Of a DNA stretch of 28,076 nt, positions 8,235-15,214 are shown piece after piece (within the stretch, counting starts at the first letter, position 1; each line of letters begins with the position of its first letter). The stretch lies in contig JABSPR010000019.1 of the NCBI GenBank assembly GCA_013214975.1, positions 1-28,076 of the forward strand. The letters run 5' to 3'. The notes beneath the pieces were generated by a model. It saw only the letters and a list, made by a program, of their open reading frames with translations. It had not been told where the DNA came from and did no database searches. The stretch comes from Flavobacteriales bacterium (GTDB taxonomy: Bacteria > Bacteroidota > Bacteroidia > DT-38). Both the position numbers and the translations under genes were made by a program.

Positions 8235-9314
8235 TTATTTCTTAATCTCTTCTTGCATTCTGATAGACTCGCTATGTATTTTTTGATACATCTCTTTGGT
8301 GAATTTCTCATCTAATCCAAGAGCCTTTCCTAAAGAAACTCTTTTCTCAACGATCTCTTCCCATCTACTCATTTGAAGAATTGTTACTTCATTGTCTCTC
8401 TTGAATTCGCCAATTTTCTGAGCGATTTTCATTCTAGTAGAAAGTTTTTGCACGATCTCTTCATCTAACTCATCAATGTCTTTTCTAAGAATCGCCAATT
8501 GATCTGTAAATTCTTGATTGTCTGAAGACGTTTCTCTTACTTTCAATTCATTCAAAATTTCACCTAATCTCTCTGGAGTTACTTGCTGAGCAGCATCACT
8601 CAATGCAACACTTGGTTGAATATGAGTTTCTATCATCAAACCATCTAGATCTAAATCCAACGCTTTTTGCGAAACGTAAGGAATCAAATCTCTGTTACCA
8701 GCAATGTGACTTGGATCGTTGATAATAGGAATTTGTGGATAATTTCTCTTCAACTCAATTGCCATGTTCCATCCTGGGATGTTTCTGAACGGAGACTTCT
8801 CTGCAGATGAGAACCCTCTGTGTATAGCACCTATCTTAGTAATACCAGCTAAGTTGATTCTTTCCATAGCACCTAACCACAACTGGTAATCAGGATTAAT
8901 CGGGTTCTTAATCAATACAGGAATATCAACACCTTTCAATGCATCAGCAATTGCTTGTACAGAAAAAGGATTAACCGTTGTTCTTGCACCAATCCAAAGG
9001 ATATCTACACCATGCTTTAAACAAAGCTCAACATGCTCTGGAGTTGCTACCTCTGTAGTAGTTAACAAACCCGTTTCTTTTTTAGCTTTCGCTAACCATT
9101 CTAAACCTATTTCACCAATTCCTTCAAAACAATTTGGTCGAGTTCTTGGTTTCCAGATTCCAGCTCTTAAAACATCTACTTTTCCTAAAGCTGCTATTTC
9201 ACGACAAGTAGATAATACTTGTTCTTCATGTTCTGCGCTACATGGTCCTGCGATAATTAGAGGCTCCTTTACATTTGGAAGCCATTCGCTCATTGGTGTA
9301 ATATTCAATTCCAT
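8235..9314 (-). CDS. aroG: bifunctional DAHP synthase / chorismate mutase
   Basis: The N-terminal 255 or so residues are a type I-beta DAHP synthase, which condenses phosphoenolpyruvate and erythrose 4-phosphate to open the shikimate pathway. Metal ligands are visible as Cys25 (AGPCSAE), His203 (NDPSHIAG) and Glu229 (MIETH). The KPRTRP and GARTT substrate-binding motifs are present. After a short linker, residues about 268-355 form an AroQ-type chorismate mutase helix bundle (ILRKDIDELDEEIVQKLSTRMK). The fusion is known from other Bacteroidota, where the mutase domain takes part in allosteric control of the synthase by prephenate. It is last in the operon, 5 bases after tyrA, and is followed by a strong terminator. 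The first committed step is therefore under the same leader as the Phe and Tyr branches. Confidence 0.95.
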   Translation of the reverse strand: MELNITPMSEWLPNVKEPLIIAGPCSAEHEEQVLSTCREIAALGKVDVLRAGIWKPRTRPNCFEGIGEIGLEWLAKAKKETGLLTTTEVATPEHVELCLKHGVDILWIGARTTVNPFSVQAIADALKGVDIPVLIKNPINPDYQLWLGAMERINLAGITKIGAIHRGFSSAEKSPFRNIPGWNMAIELKRNYPQIPIINDPSHIAGNRDLIPYVSQKALDLDLDGLMIETHIQPSVALSDAAQQVTPERLGEILNELKVRETSSDNQEFTDQLAILRKDIDELDEEIVQKLSTRMKIAQKIGEFKRDNEVTILQMSRWEEIVEKRVSLGKALGLDEKFTKEMYQKIHSESIRMQEEIKK

Positions 9315-9319
9315 TCTTT

Positions 9320-10177
9320 CTAATTGTTATTTATTCCGTTTAATATTTTCTTGATGCCATTCGCATCCTCCATCATTTCTTTCAACTTCTCCTCCTCGCC
9401 ATTGTCCATCATTTCTTTTACTCTAGTAAGGTGCTCAATGTAAGTTCCTAATGCTTGAGAAACATTCTTCGCATTTTGCCTGAAAATAGGCCCCCACATC
9501 TCGGGTGAACTCTTTGCTAGCCTCACGGTAGACTCAAATCCGCTACCAGCGAGGTCAAAAATAGTCTTTTCATCCTTCTCTTTGTCCAAAACCGTAGTAC
9601 TCAATGCAAACGAGCTAATGTGCGACAAATGCGATACATAAGCCATGTGTAAGTCGTGCTCCTCGGCCGACATGTGCACAACACGCATATTAAGAGAAGA
9701 GTACATTGACTCTACCCGTGAGAGTAAGGTTTGGTCAGCTTTCTCCGCCTCGCAGATAATCGTTACTTTTTCGTTAAAGAGATTCGGGATTGCCGCATCT
9801 GGACCAGAGAATTCTGTACCTGCAATTGGATGAGCTGCAACGTAATTCTTTCTGTTTGGATGATTAGATATCGATTCACAAATTCCTGCTTTGGTAGATC
9901 CCATATCCATGATTACTGTTTCTCCCGAAATAGTATCCAGCGCATCTTTTAAAACTATTCGAGCTGCGTCTACCGGAATAGCTAATATCACAAGATCACA
10001 AGAAGTAACCATTTCATTTAAAGAAGATACTTTGGATATGAGTCCTAGTTCAAGTGCTCTATTTGCATTCGTGTCATTGGAATCCATACCAATTACACTC
10101 GAAGCAACACCGTTCTTTTTCAAACTTATTGCAAGCGAACCGCCTATTAAACCTAAACCAATAACTCCTACTTTCAT
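9320..10177 (-). CDS. tyrA: prephenate dehydrogenase TyrA
   Basis: TyrA oxidises and decarboxylates prephenate to 4-hydroxyphenylpyruvate for tyrosine synthesis. It is 285 residues, without a fused mutase or ACT domain. The NAD(P)-binding Rossmann loop is VGVIGLGLIGGSLA at residues 3-16. AAHPIAGTEFSGP is the conserved substrate segment, and HLSHISSFAL carries family histidines. The ATG at 10177 starts 1 base after the stop of the aminotransferase, so the genes are very likely translationally coupled. Co-location with chorismate mutase, prephenate dehydratase and an aminotransferase confirms the role. Confidence is high. Confidence 0.94.
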   Translation of the reverse strand: MKVGVIGLGLIGGSLAISLKKNGVASSVIGMDSNDTNANRALELGLISKVSSLNEMVTSCDLVILAIPVDAARIVLKDALDTISGETVIMDMGSTKAGICESISNHPNRKNYVAAHPIAGTEFSGPDAAIPNLFNEKVTIICEAEKADQTLLSRVESMYSSLNMRVVHMSAEEHDLHMAYVSHLSHISSFALSTTVLDKEKDEKTIFDLAGSGFESTVRLAKSSPEMWGPIFRQNAKNVSQALGTYIEHLTRVKEMMDNGEEEKLKEMMEDANGIKKILNGINNN

Positions 10178-10178
10178 G

Positions 10179-11357
10179 CTACAGTAGTTTACTTTCCATT
10201 ACTTTTTTTATTCTTCCAAGCGCTTCTTGTAATACTACAGTACTACTACAAAGCGAAATTCTTACATACCCTTCTCCTTTCGATCCGAATATAAATCCAG
10301 GCGTAATAAACACATTTGCCTCTTGTAAAAATACATCTACAAACTCTTCAACATCTTTTACATCTACTCCTACTTTAGCCCAAACAAACATCCCAACTTG
10401 ATCTTTATCAAAAGAGCAACCAATAGTCTCTAATATTTCCCAAGCTGTTTCTCGTCTCTCACGGTAAACGTCATTTCTGTCAGAATGCCAAGCTTCACTA
10501 TTATTCAAAGCCTCCACAGCTGCTTTTTGTAACGGAAGAAACATGCCCGAATCCATATTTGATTTAACCTTTACAATCGTATTAATGTACTCTGAATTAC
10601 CAGAAACCCATCCTATTCTCCAGCCTGCCATGTTGTGCGACTTGCTTAATGAATTCAATTCAATAGCAACTTCTTTTGCTCCTGTAAAAGATAAAATGCT
10701 TTTTGGTGGGTCAACATTAAGTACCAAACTGTAAGGATTATCATTACAGATTAATATTTGATGCTTAGCACCGAAGTCAATCAGTTTTTCAAAAACCTCA
10801 TCAGATGCTGCCGCTCCAGTTGGCATATTAGGGTAGTTAACCCACATTATTTTCACTTTCGATAAATCCAATTGCTCTAATGCCTCAAAATCTGGAGCCC
10901 AATTGTCGTCCTCATTAAGAGCGTATTCAATAATCTCTGCTCCCACCAATTTACTCACCGAAGAGTAAGTCGGATAACCCGGATTAGGTATTAATACCTC
11001 ATCTCCATCATTCAAAAATGCCATTGAAATGTGCATGATTCCTTCTTTGGATCCAATGAGTGGAAGTATCTCATTAACTAGATTAATCTCCGCTCCAAAT
11101 GTTAATTTATACCAGTTCGCTATGCCTTCTCTTAATTCATTTATACCTCTATAAGGTTGGTATGCATGATTCTTAGAATCCTTAGCCGCATCAATAAGTG
11201 CATTAACGGTTGCTTCGGAAGGAGCCAAATCTGGACTTCCAATCCCTAGATTCAAAACGTTCAATCCACTTGAGCGCATCTTAGCTATCTCTTGCAACTT
11301 TGTAGAGAAGTAGTACTCCTTCACATCGTTTAGCCTATTTGCTTGATTAATAATCAT
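10179..11357 (-). CDS. class I/II PLP-dependent aminotransferase (probably aromatic)
   Basis: A 392-residue fold-type I aminotransferase. The PLP-binding lysine is Lys239 in SLSKSHNMAGWRIG. Other cofactor or substrate residues are in VNYPNMPTGA (usually NPTG), NDNPYS and the terminal YVRISLC arginine. It resembles the aspartate/LL-diaminopimelate aminotransferase group. From its position between pheA and tyrA I infer that it converts phenylpyruvate and hydroxyphenylpyruvate to Phe and Tyr, or transaminates prephenate. The sequence alone does not fix the substrate. Its start overlaps the end of pheA by 4 bases (ATGA), indicating coupled translation. Confidence 0.9.
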   Translation of the reverse strand: MIINQANRLNDVKEYYFSTKLQEIAKMRSSGLNVLNLGIGSPDLAPSEATVNALIDAAKDSKNHAYQPYRGINELREGIANWYKLTFGAEINLVNEILPLIGSKEGIMHISMAFLNDGDEVLIPNPGYPTYSSVSKLVGAEIIEYALNEDDNWAPDFEALEQLDLSKVKIMWVNYPNMPTGAAASDEVFEKLIDFGAKHQILICNDNPYSLVLNVDPPKSILSFTGAKEVAIELNSLSKSHNMAGWRIGWVSGNSEYINTIVKVKSNMDSGMFLPLQKAAVEALNNSEAWHSDRNDVYRERRETAWEILETIGCSFDKDQVGMFVWAKVGVDVKDVEEFVDVFLQEANVFITPGFIFGSKGEGYVRISLCSSTVVLQEALGRIKKVMESKLL

Positions 11358-12202
11358 GACGTTGCATCTATTTTAAAATCTGCATGCACATATTCTCCCA
11401 ACACACTTAAATTGGCCACCATGCCTTCCAATTTATTTATCGTTTGTCTGTAGTTTTCTTCATCATCCCAAAGCAAATCCAAAATAAAAGTGAATTCAAA
11501 TGGTTTCCCAATAATCGGAATTGACTGAATTTTACTAAGGTTTATTCCATTGTCGTTGAAGATGCTTAACACACTAGCAAGACTTCCAACTTCATGTAAT
11601 AATTCGAAATGCAATGACGTCTTATTTGCTCCATCAATCTTACCTTGTTTATCCTTCTTCAACACAAGGAAACGAGTATAATTGAGCTTATTCGTCTCTA
11701 TATTCCTTTGAATAATAGAAAGGCCATAAGCCTTTGCAGCTTGCTCACTAGCAATAGCAGCGGAGTCCATCAAGTTATCCTCTTTAATAGCCTTTGCAGA
11801 TCCAGCAGTATCTTGAACATCCATAACCTTAAAGTGCTTAAAGCCATTTAAGAATTTAGCACATTGTGCTATTGCAATCGGATGCGACATCACAAACTTC
11901 AAATCCTTAATCTCTACATTTTCTTGTGCCATTAAGCACATTTGAATGTGGTGGTTCATCTCTCCAATAACATGCAATCCATATTCCTGAAGCAAGCTAT
12001 AATTAGGCAAAAGAGTTCCAGCCAATGTATTCTCAATTGCCATAACAGCGGCATCGCAATCATCGTTCTTTAAGGATTCACATACGTCGCGAAACGTATC
12101 GCATTCATCTACTTCAATGTCGTTACCAAAATATCTTCTAGCAACGATATCGTGAAATGACGCCTTTACTCCTTGTATCGCTATTTTAATTTTCTTACTC
12201 AC
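11354..12202 (-). CDS. pheA: prephenate dehydratase PheA
   Basis: PheA converts prephenate to phenylpyruvate. The 282-residue protein has a dehydratase domain (residues 1 to about 185) with the essential NYTRF motif (Thr176-Arg177-Phe178), the AIENTLAGTL segment and a conserved SHPIAIAQC. A C-terminal ACT domain follows, with GSLASVLSIF and LSKIQSIPI in the positions of the phenylalanine-binding GALV and ESRP motifs, so feedback inhibition by Phe is likely. No chorismate mutase is fused; that activity is in the last gene of the operon. The start is GTG at 12202, right after an in-frame TAA and 8 bases past the U-run of the attenuator. It is the first structural gene behind the Phe/Tyr leader. 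Confidence 0.94.
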   Translation of the reverse strand: MSKKIKIAIQGVKASFHDIVARRYFGNDIEVDECDTFRDVCESLKNDDCDAAVMAIENTLAGTLLPNYSLLQEYGLHVIGEMNHHIQMCLMAQENVEIKDLKFVMSHPIAIAQCAKFLNGFKHFKVMDVQDTAGSAKAIKEDNLMDSAAIASEQAAKAYGLSIIQRNIETNKLNYTRFLVLKKDKQGKIDGANKTSLHFELLHEVGSLASVLSIFNDNGINLSKIQSIPIIGKPFEFTFILDLLWDDEENYRQTINKLEGMVANLSVLGEYVHADFKIDATS

Positions 12203-12210
12203 TTACTTAT

Positions 12211-12243
12211 AAAAAAAAATCCCACTCGCTGTATGCGACCGGG
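12211..12243 (-). terminator. attenuator terminator hairpin (3:4) of the aromatic operon leader
   Basis: On the minus strand CCCGGTCGC (12243-12235) pairs with GCGAGTGGG (12229-12221) around the loop ATACA, with one G-G mismatch and one G-U pair. It is followed by A and nine T (12219-12211). This is a good intrinsic terminator placed 8 bases before the pheA start, a position that makes sense only as a conditional stop. Confidence 0.85.
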
Positions 12244-12289
12244 AACATCTGGATGATTAGTTGGTACTACTTCTCCTTCAGATCCCGGT
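12238..12289 (-). promoter_or_regulatory. antiterminator pairing (2:3) of the aromatic operon leader
   Basis: ACCGGGATCTG (12289-12279) can pair over all 11 bases with CAGAT (12251-12247) and CCCGGT (12243-12238), leaving only a three-base GTT bulge. The right arm includes the first six bases of the terminator stem, so this pairing and the terminator exclude each other. The left arm is the last codons and stop of the leader peptide. Confidence 0.8.
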
Positions 12290-12340
12290 TTGGGTTCCGT
12301 AGTAATAAAAGAAGTAAAAAGTGTTACCGTTATTCATCAT
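12278..12340 (-). CDS. Phe/Tyr-rich leader peptide of the aromatic operon
   Basis: A 20-codon open frame (ATG 12340, TGA 12280-12278) encodes MMNNGNTFYFFYYYGTQTGI. Codons 8-14 are TTT TAC TTC TTT TAT TAC TAC: three Phe and four Tyr in a row. A second ATG follows at once (12337). Its stop codon lies at the end of the antiterminator's left arm. I infer a sensor: a ribosome short of Phe-tRNA or Tyr-tRNA stalls on the run, masks the protector's left arm and frees the next arm to form the antiterminator. A ribosome reaching the stop covers that arm, so the terminator forms. Both amino acids are products of the operon. The peptide itself probably has no function. No Shine-Dalgarno is visible. The gene is too short to be called by normal ORF finding. 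Confidence 0.83.
   Translation of the reverse strand: MMNNGNTFYFFYYYGTQTGI
12279..12299 (-). promoter_or_regulatory. protector hairpin (1:2) of the aromatic operon leader
   Basis: CGGAACCC (12299-12292) pairs with GGGATCTG (12286-12279) around AAACC: six Watson-Crick pairs, one G-U and one A-A mismatch. It uses the same bases as the left arm of the antiterminator. When no ribosome is on the leader it would block antitermination and allow the terminator to form. Its left arm begins within the last Tyr codon, where a stalled ribosome would mask it. Confidence 0.65.
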
Positions 12341-12363
12341 TTCTCTTTTTAATTGAGAGCTCG

Positions 12364-12395
12364 CAAAGAAACACCTTTTAATTTTATTAAACAAA
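12364..12395 (-). promoter_or_regulatory. promoter of the aromatic operon leader
   Basis: TTTG (12395-12392) is followed after 20 bases by TTTCTTTG (12371-12364), which matches TAnnTTTG except at the second base. This fits the Bacteroidota sigma-factor promoter pattern. Transcription would start near 12360, giving about 20 bases before the leader peptide ATG. Confidence 0.6.
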
Positions 12396-12409
12396 TTGCT
12401 TACAAATCC

Positions 12410-12429
12410 AACAGAATCGTGTTTCTGTT
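12410..12429 (-). terminator. possible weak terminator hairpin after the lipoprotein gene
   Basis: AACAGAA (12410-12416) and TTCTGTT (12423-12429) form a perfect 7-base stem with a 6-base loop, 17 bases past the lipoprotein stop codon. There is no proper T-run, so it may slow rather than end transcription before the aromatic promoter. Confidence 0.3.
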
Positions 12430-12446
12430 AATTTATTAGGATCGTC

Positions 12447-12893
12447 CTATTCCACATGATAAGAAGATATTGAGATAGATTCTACTTCCTTATTTTCAAC
12501 ATCAATGTATGTAGTGTTAGAAACACTTGTATAAGCAAAAAGGCCTGTCTCAGAATCTACCGGGTAAGCTGCACCTTCATAAATAGATCCATCCATTGTT
12601 GTAACACTGAAATCAACAGCAGCAAAGGTGATATGTATTTCACCCACATTATGAAAATCGTAGTTTACCGTAAGGAATTTTGCCCATTCTGTAGTATAAG
12701 CCTGCTGCGTACCAGATACAACTACACCTGCCTTTATTGGCTGAAGTAAAATAGTATCTATCTGTACAACTGTGTCTCTAATTGTAATTGTATCAAATAC
12801 CGTAATTGTTTCTGGCCCTTCTGATTTCTTCTTTTTACATCCAAAAAAAATAAGTAACCCTAATATCGCTACTACTGGAAAAAAATATTTCAT
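12447..12893 (-). CDS. small secreted lipoprotein of unknown function
   Basis: I do not recognise this 148-residue protein. It begins with a lipoprotein signal peptide (MKYFFPVVAILGLLIFFGC). The lipid-modified residue should be Cys19, followed by a lysine cluster (KKKK). The remainder is predicted mainly beta: a TITVFDTITIRDTVVQIDTI stretch of alternating hydrophobic and Thr/Asp residues, then a domain of about 90 residues that could be an Ig-like or FxLYD-type sandwich. It is probably anchored in an outer or inner membrane leaflet. Upstream are the peroxidase-like lipoprotein gene with a weak hairpin and a candidate promoter, so it is likely its own transcription unit. Function is unknown. 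Confidence 0.75.
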   Translation of the reverse strand: MKYFFPVVAILGLLIFFGCKKKKSEGPETITVFDTITIRDTVVQIDTILLQPIKAGVVVSGTQQAYTTEWAKFLTVNYDFHNVGEIHITFAAVDFSVTTMDGSIYEGAAYPVDSETGLFAYTSVSNTTYIDVENKEVESISISSYHVE

Positions 12894-12913
12894 ACTGCTT
12901 TTTTAAATCTCTA

Positions 12914-12921
12914 TAAAGATA
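12914..12921 (-). promoter_or_regulatory. candidate -7 box of the lipoprotein gene
   Basis: On the minus strand TATCTTTA matches TAnnTTTG except for the last base and lies 20 bases before the lipoprotein ATG, a normal leader length. No -33 element was evident. Confidence 0.35.
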
Positions 12922-12930
12922 ATGATTAAT

Positions 12931-12950
12931 CACGCTTAGAATAAGTCGTG
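12931..12950 (-). terminator. possible terminator hairpin after the peroxidase gene
   Basis: CACGCTT (12931-12937) pairs with AAGTCGTG (12943-12950) with a single bulged base and a 5-base loop, starting 4 bases past the stop of the peroxidase gene. The sequence after it on the minus strand is AT-rich but lacks a pure T-run. Confidence 0.3.
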
Positions 12951-12954
12951 AAGA

Positions 12955-13494
12955 TTAGTTCAGTAACTTTTCAATAGTTGTCTCTAATTCTTTCGGTTCA
13001 ATTACTGATGAGAAGCGATTAAAAATCGTGCCATCTAATGAAATTAAAAACTTTGTAAAATTCCATTTGATGGGCTCCTCCCCATTATTTGTTAATAGAT
13101 TATAAATTGGATGGGCATTTTCCCCATTCACCTCAATTTTTTCCATGAGTTGAAAAGTAACACCATTGTTATCAAAATAACATTTTGCCACTGTCGCATT
13201 AGATTCAGGTTCCTGTTCTCCAAATTGATTACATGGGAAACCAAGTATTACTAATCCTCGCTCCTTATATTTTGTATTAAGTTCTTCAAACGCATTCAGC
13301 TGTTTCGTATACCCACACTTTGAAGCCGTATTGACGATCAAAACAACTTTCCCTTGAAAGTCAATCATCTTAAGATTGTCTCCTTCCGCTGAGGCTACAT
13401 CCAGCTTATACCATTCACTAGCATCCATATTTTGTTTTGTTATCGTATTACAACTAGAAATTACAGCTAACAGCAATACTAATAATAATTTCAT
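12955..13494 (-). CDS. glutathione peroxidase family thiol peroxidase, lipoprotein
   Basis: A 179-residue cysteine-type member of the glutathione peroxidase family, which reduces peroxides. Most bacterial members use thioredoxin rather than glutathione. The peroxidatic cysteine is Cys60 in NTASKCGYT. Catalytic partners are Gln94 (FGEQEP) and Trp144-Asn145 (KWNFTKF). Cys105 (VAKCYFDNNGVTF) is at the place of the resolving cysteine, which supports thioredoxin dependence. The N-terminus is a lipoprotein signal with lipobox ISSC (Cys15), so the enzyme should be outside the cytoplasm, attached to a membrane. Its ATG overlaps the stop of the membrane-protein gene upstream (ATGA), suggesting coupled expression. 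Confidence 0.9.
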   Translation of the reverse strand: MKLLLVLLLAVISSCNTITKQNMDASEWYKLDVASAEGDNLKMIDFQGKVVLIVNTASKCGYTKQLNAFEELNTKYKERGLVILGFPCNQFGEQEPESNATVAKCYFDNNGVTFQLMEKIEVNGENAHPIYNLLTNNGEEPIKWNFTKFLISLDGTIFNRFSSVIEPKELETTIEKLLN

Positions 13495-14516
13495 ACTGAT
13501 GGCTTTTTTATTATCGAACTTCTACCGATGATGTAACTACCAACCTCTTTCATACAAGCTATGTTTAATGGAAATATAATATGCAACATAGCAAAACCAT
13601 AAAGAACCAAATAGCCTACTTCATAATCATAGATCGACAACCCAACTAACGATACCCACAGCAAAACTATCAGCGCAATTTTAGACCTTGAGATATTACG
13701 ATTCCAGCCAATTAAAGAGGTTTTTGAAAACCAATTGAGGTAATGGTAGGTGTAACTAAAAGCAATAAAAATTTGAAGTTTAACTGCACCTGACGTTAAT
13801 GGAATAAATTGAGCATTCTGCATAACACTCAATCTCTCTCCGATAAATGTGATGAACTGAAAATTGCGAACTGTCGACATTGCTTCTACCGTTTTTTCTC
13901 CTAGATAATTAGTTGGATCTATAGGAAACAACCAAATAATAATTGGGATCAACAGCAATACGCCGATTGCAACCATACCTAATTTACTCTTTGATTTAAT
14001 TGTACCAGCTATCATAAACAACATGGTAAATAAATAGACATGTATTATTGTAGGAAGAAAAATACCCACCATTAAGTAGGAAAACAGAACATATTTCGTG
14101 ATCAATTTACTTAACACCACACTAATAATTAAGAAAGCAATAAGATATTTAAGCTTTTTAAAATAGATTAATCCAATAGCGAAAAAGAAAGTACTTAGCA
14201 ATAAAATATCGGTGTTTTGCTTTAGCCCATTAATTAAAAGAGCCACCATAGGTATACTCCTAACTTCTTCAAAAATTGGGAGAAATAGGAAAGCTGGAAA
14301 TGCAATCGCGAAAGTAACGGCTGCCATATACCGGATCTATTTTCGGTCTTTGATAAAGTAATCGTGTTCGTTAAGCCAACTTATTTCTGTGATATAATGT
14401 ATAGGACCTAGAACAGCATAGGTAAGTAAGAATAAGTGAAAAGGCACGATGAATGCTACAACCAATGAGGCAATCATCAAACTGAGATTTAGTACTTCAA
14501 CGCGTTGAGAATTCAA
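13491..14516 (-). pseudogene. multi-pass membrane protein gene interrupted by an in-frame TAG
   Basis: The longest uninterrupted part (ATG 14327 to 13491, 278 codons) encodes about seven or eight hydrophobic segments. Upstream in the same frame, from TTG 14516, 59 more codons encode NSQRVEVLNLSLMIASLVV and FLLTYAVLGPIHYITEISWL, clearly coding and hydrophobic, ending ...FIKDRK. A single TAG (14339-14337) separates them, followed by IRYM and the main part. The pattern GPxHYxTEIxWL is one I associate with the N-terminus of a Bacteroidota membrane-protein family of unknown function, so the gene was probably about 340 codons. TTG 14516 is the only suitable start just after the rsmI stop. TAG is used as a normal stop elsewhere in the window, so recoding is unlikely. 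A sequence error or a true nonsense mutation are both possible. Function unknown. Confidence 0.68.
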
Positions 14517-14527
14517 CAGATAATATT

Positions 14528-15205
14528 TTAAGAATTTTTCTTTCCTTCAACAACCAAAACGATTTCACCCTTAACCTTCTTGACTTCAAAATGAGCTAGT
14601 AAATTTGGCAGAGTATCCGTTACTTTCTCTTCATACAATTTAGACAACTCTCTACATACACAAGCTTTTCGTTCCTCCCCAAAGTATTCAATAAATTGAG
14701 TTAGCGATTTAATTAGTCTATGTGGAGATTCATAAAATACCATTGTTCGCGTTTCCTCGGCAAGAAATTTTAAACGGGTTTGTCGACCTTTTTTCACCGG
14801 CAAAAAGCCTTCAAAACAAAACTTATCTGCAGGCAAACCAGAATTTACTAAAGCCGGAATAAGAGCTGTGGGGCCAGGTAAACATTCTACCTCTACACCT
14901 GCATCTACACATGCTTTTGCCAATGAAAATCCTGGATCTGATATTATTGGCGTTCCGGCATCCGTAATTAATCCTATTACATCTCCAGACTTAATAGCCT
15001 CAACTAAATTCTCTGCTGTGTGGTGTTCGTTATGCATGTGATGCGCAACCATCCTCTTCTTAATATCCAAATGCTTTAGCAATTTTCCACTATGCCGAGT
15101 ATCCTCAGCTAAAATGTAATCTACCTCCTTAAGCGTTTTTATCGCACGAAGGGTGATATCGTCAAGATTTCCGATGGGAGTTGGAATAATAAATAATTTT
15201 CCCAT
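14528..15205 (-). CDS. rsmI: 16S rRNA (cytidine(1402)-2'-O)-methyltransferase RsmI
   Basis: RsmI methylates the 2'-OH of C1402 in 16S rRNA, in the decoding centre, using S-adenosylmethionine. The 225-residue protein has the tetrapyrrole-methylase fold: MGKLFIIPTPIGNLDDITLRA at the N-terminus, ILAEDTRHSGKLL, LITDAGTPIISDPGF, CLPGPTALIPAL, and FYESPHRLIKSL are all family motifs. The length is at the short end of the family, lacking the C-terminal extension, as in many Bacteroidota. It lies 9 bases after the acidic hypothetical gene and 11 bases before the interrupted membrane-protein gene, in one apparent operon. Confidence 0.95.
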   Translation of the reverse strand: MGKLFIIPTPIGNLDDITLRAIKTLKEVDYILAEDTRHSGKLLKHLDIKKRMVAHHMHNEHHTAENLVEAIKSGDVIGLITDAGTPIISDPGFSLAKACVDAGVEVECLPGPTALIPALVNSGLPADKFCFEGFLPVKKGRQTRLKFLAEETRTMVFYESPHRLIKSLTQFIEYFGEERKACVCRELSKLYEEKVTDTLPNLLAHFEVKKVKGEIVLVVEGKKNS

Positions 15206-15214
15206 TGCTATAGA

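Noticed and set aside
12203..12446. T-box or metabolite riboswitch in front of pheA
   Set aside because: No T-box sequence or multi-stem specifier structure is present, and the aromatic leader peptide with three exclusive hairpins explains the region fully.
14337..14339. TAG read as an amino acid in this organism
   Set aside because: TAG ends several intact genes in the window (truB, dnaG, the aminotransferase, the hemC/hemD-type gene) at their expected lengths, so it is a normal stop codon.
14340..14516. Separate 59-codon membrane protein after rsmI
   Set aside because: It is in the same frame as the following gene and separated only by one TAG, and the two parts together look like one family protein, so a split gene is more likely than a small independent one.
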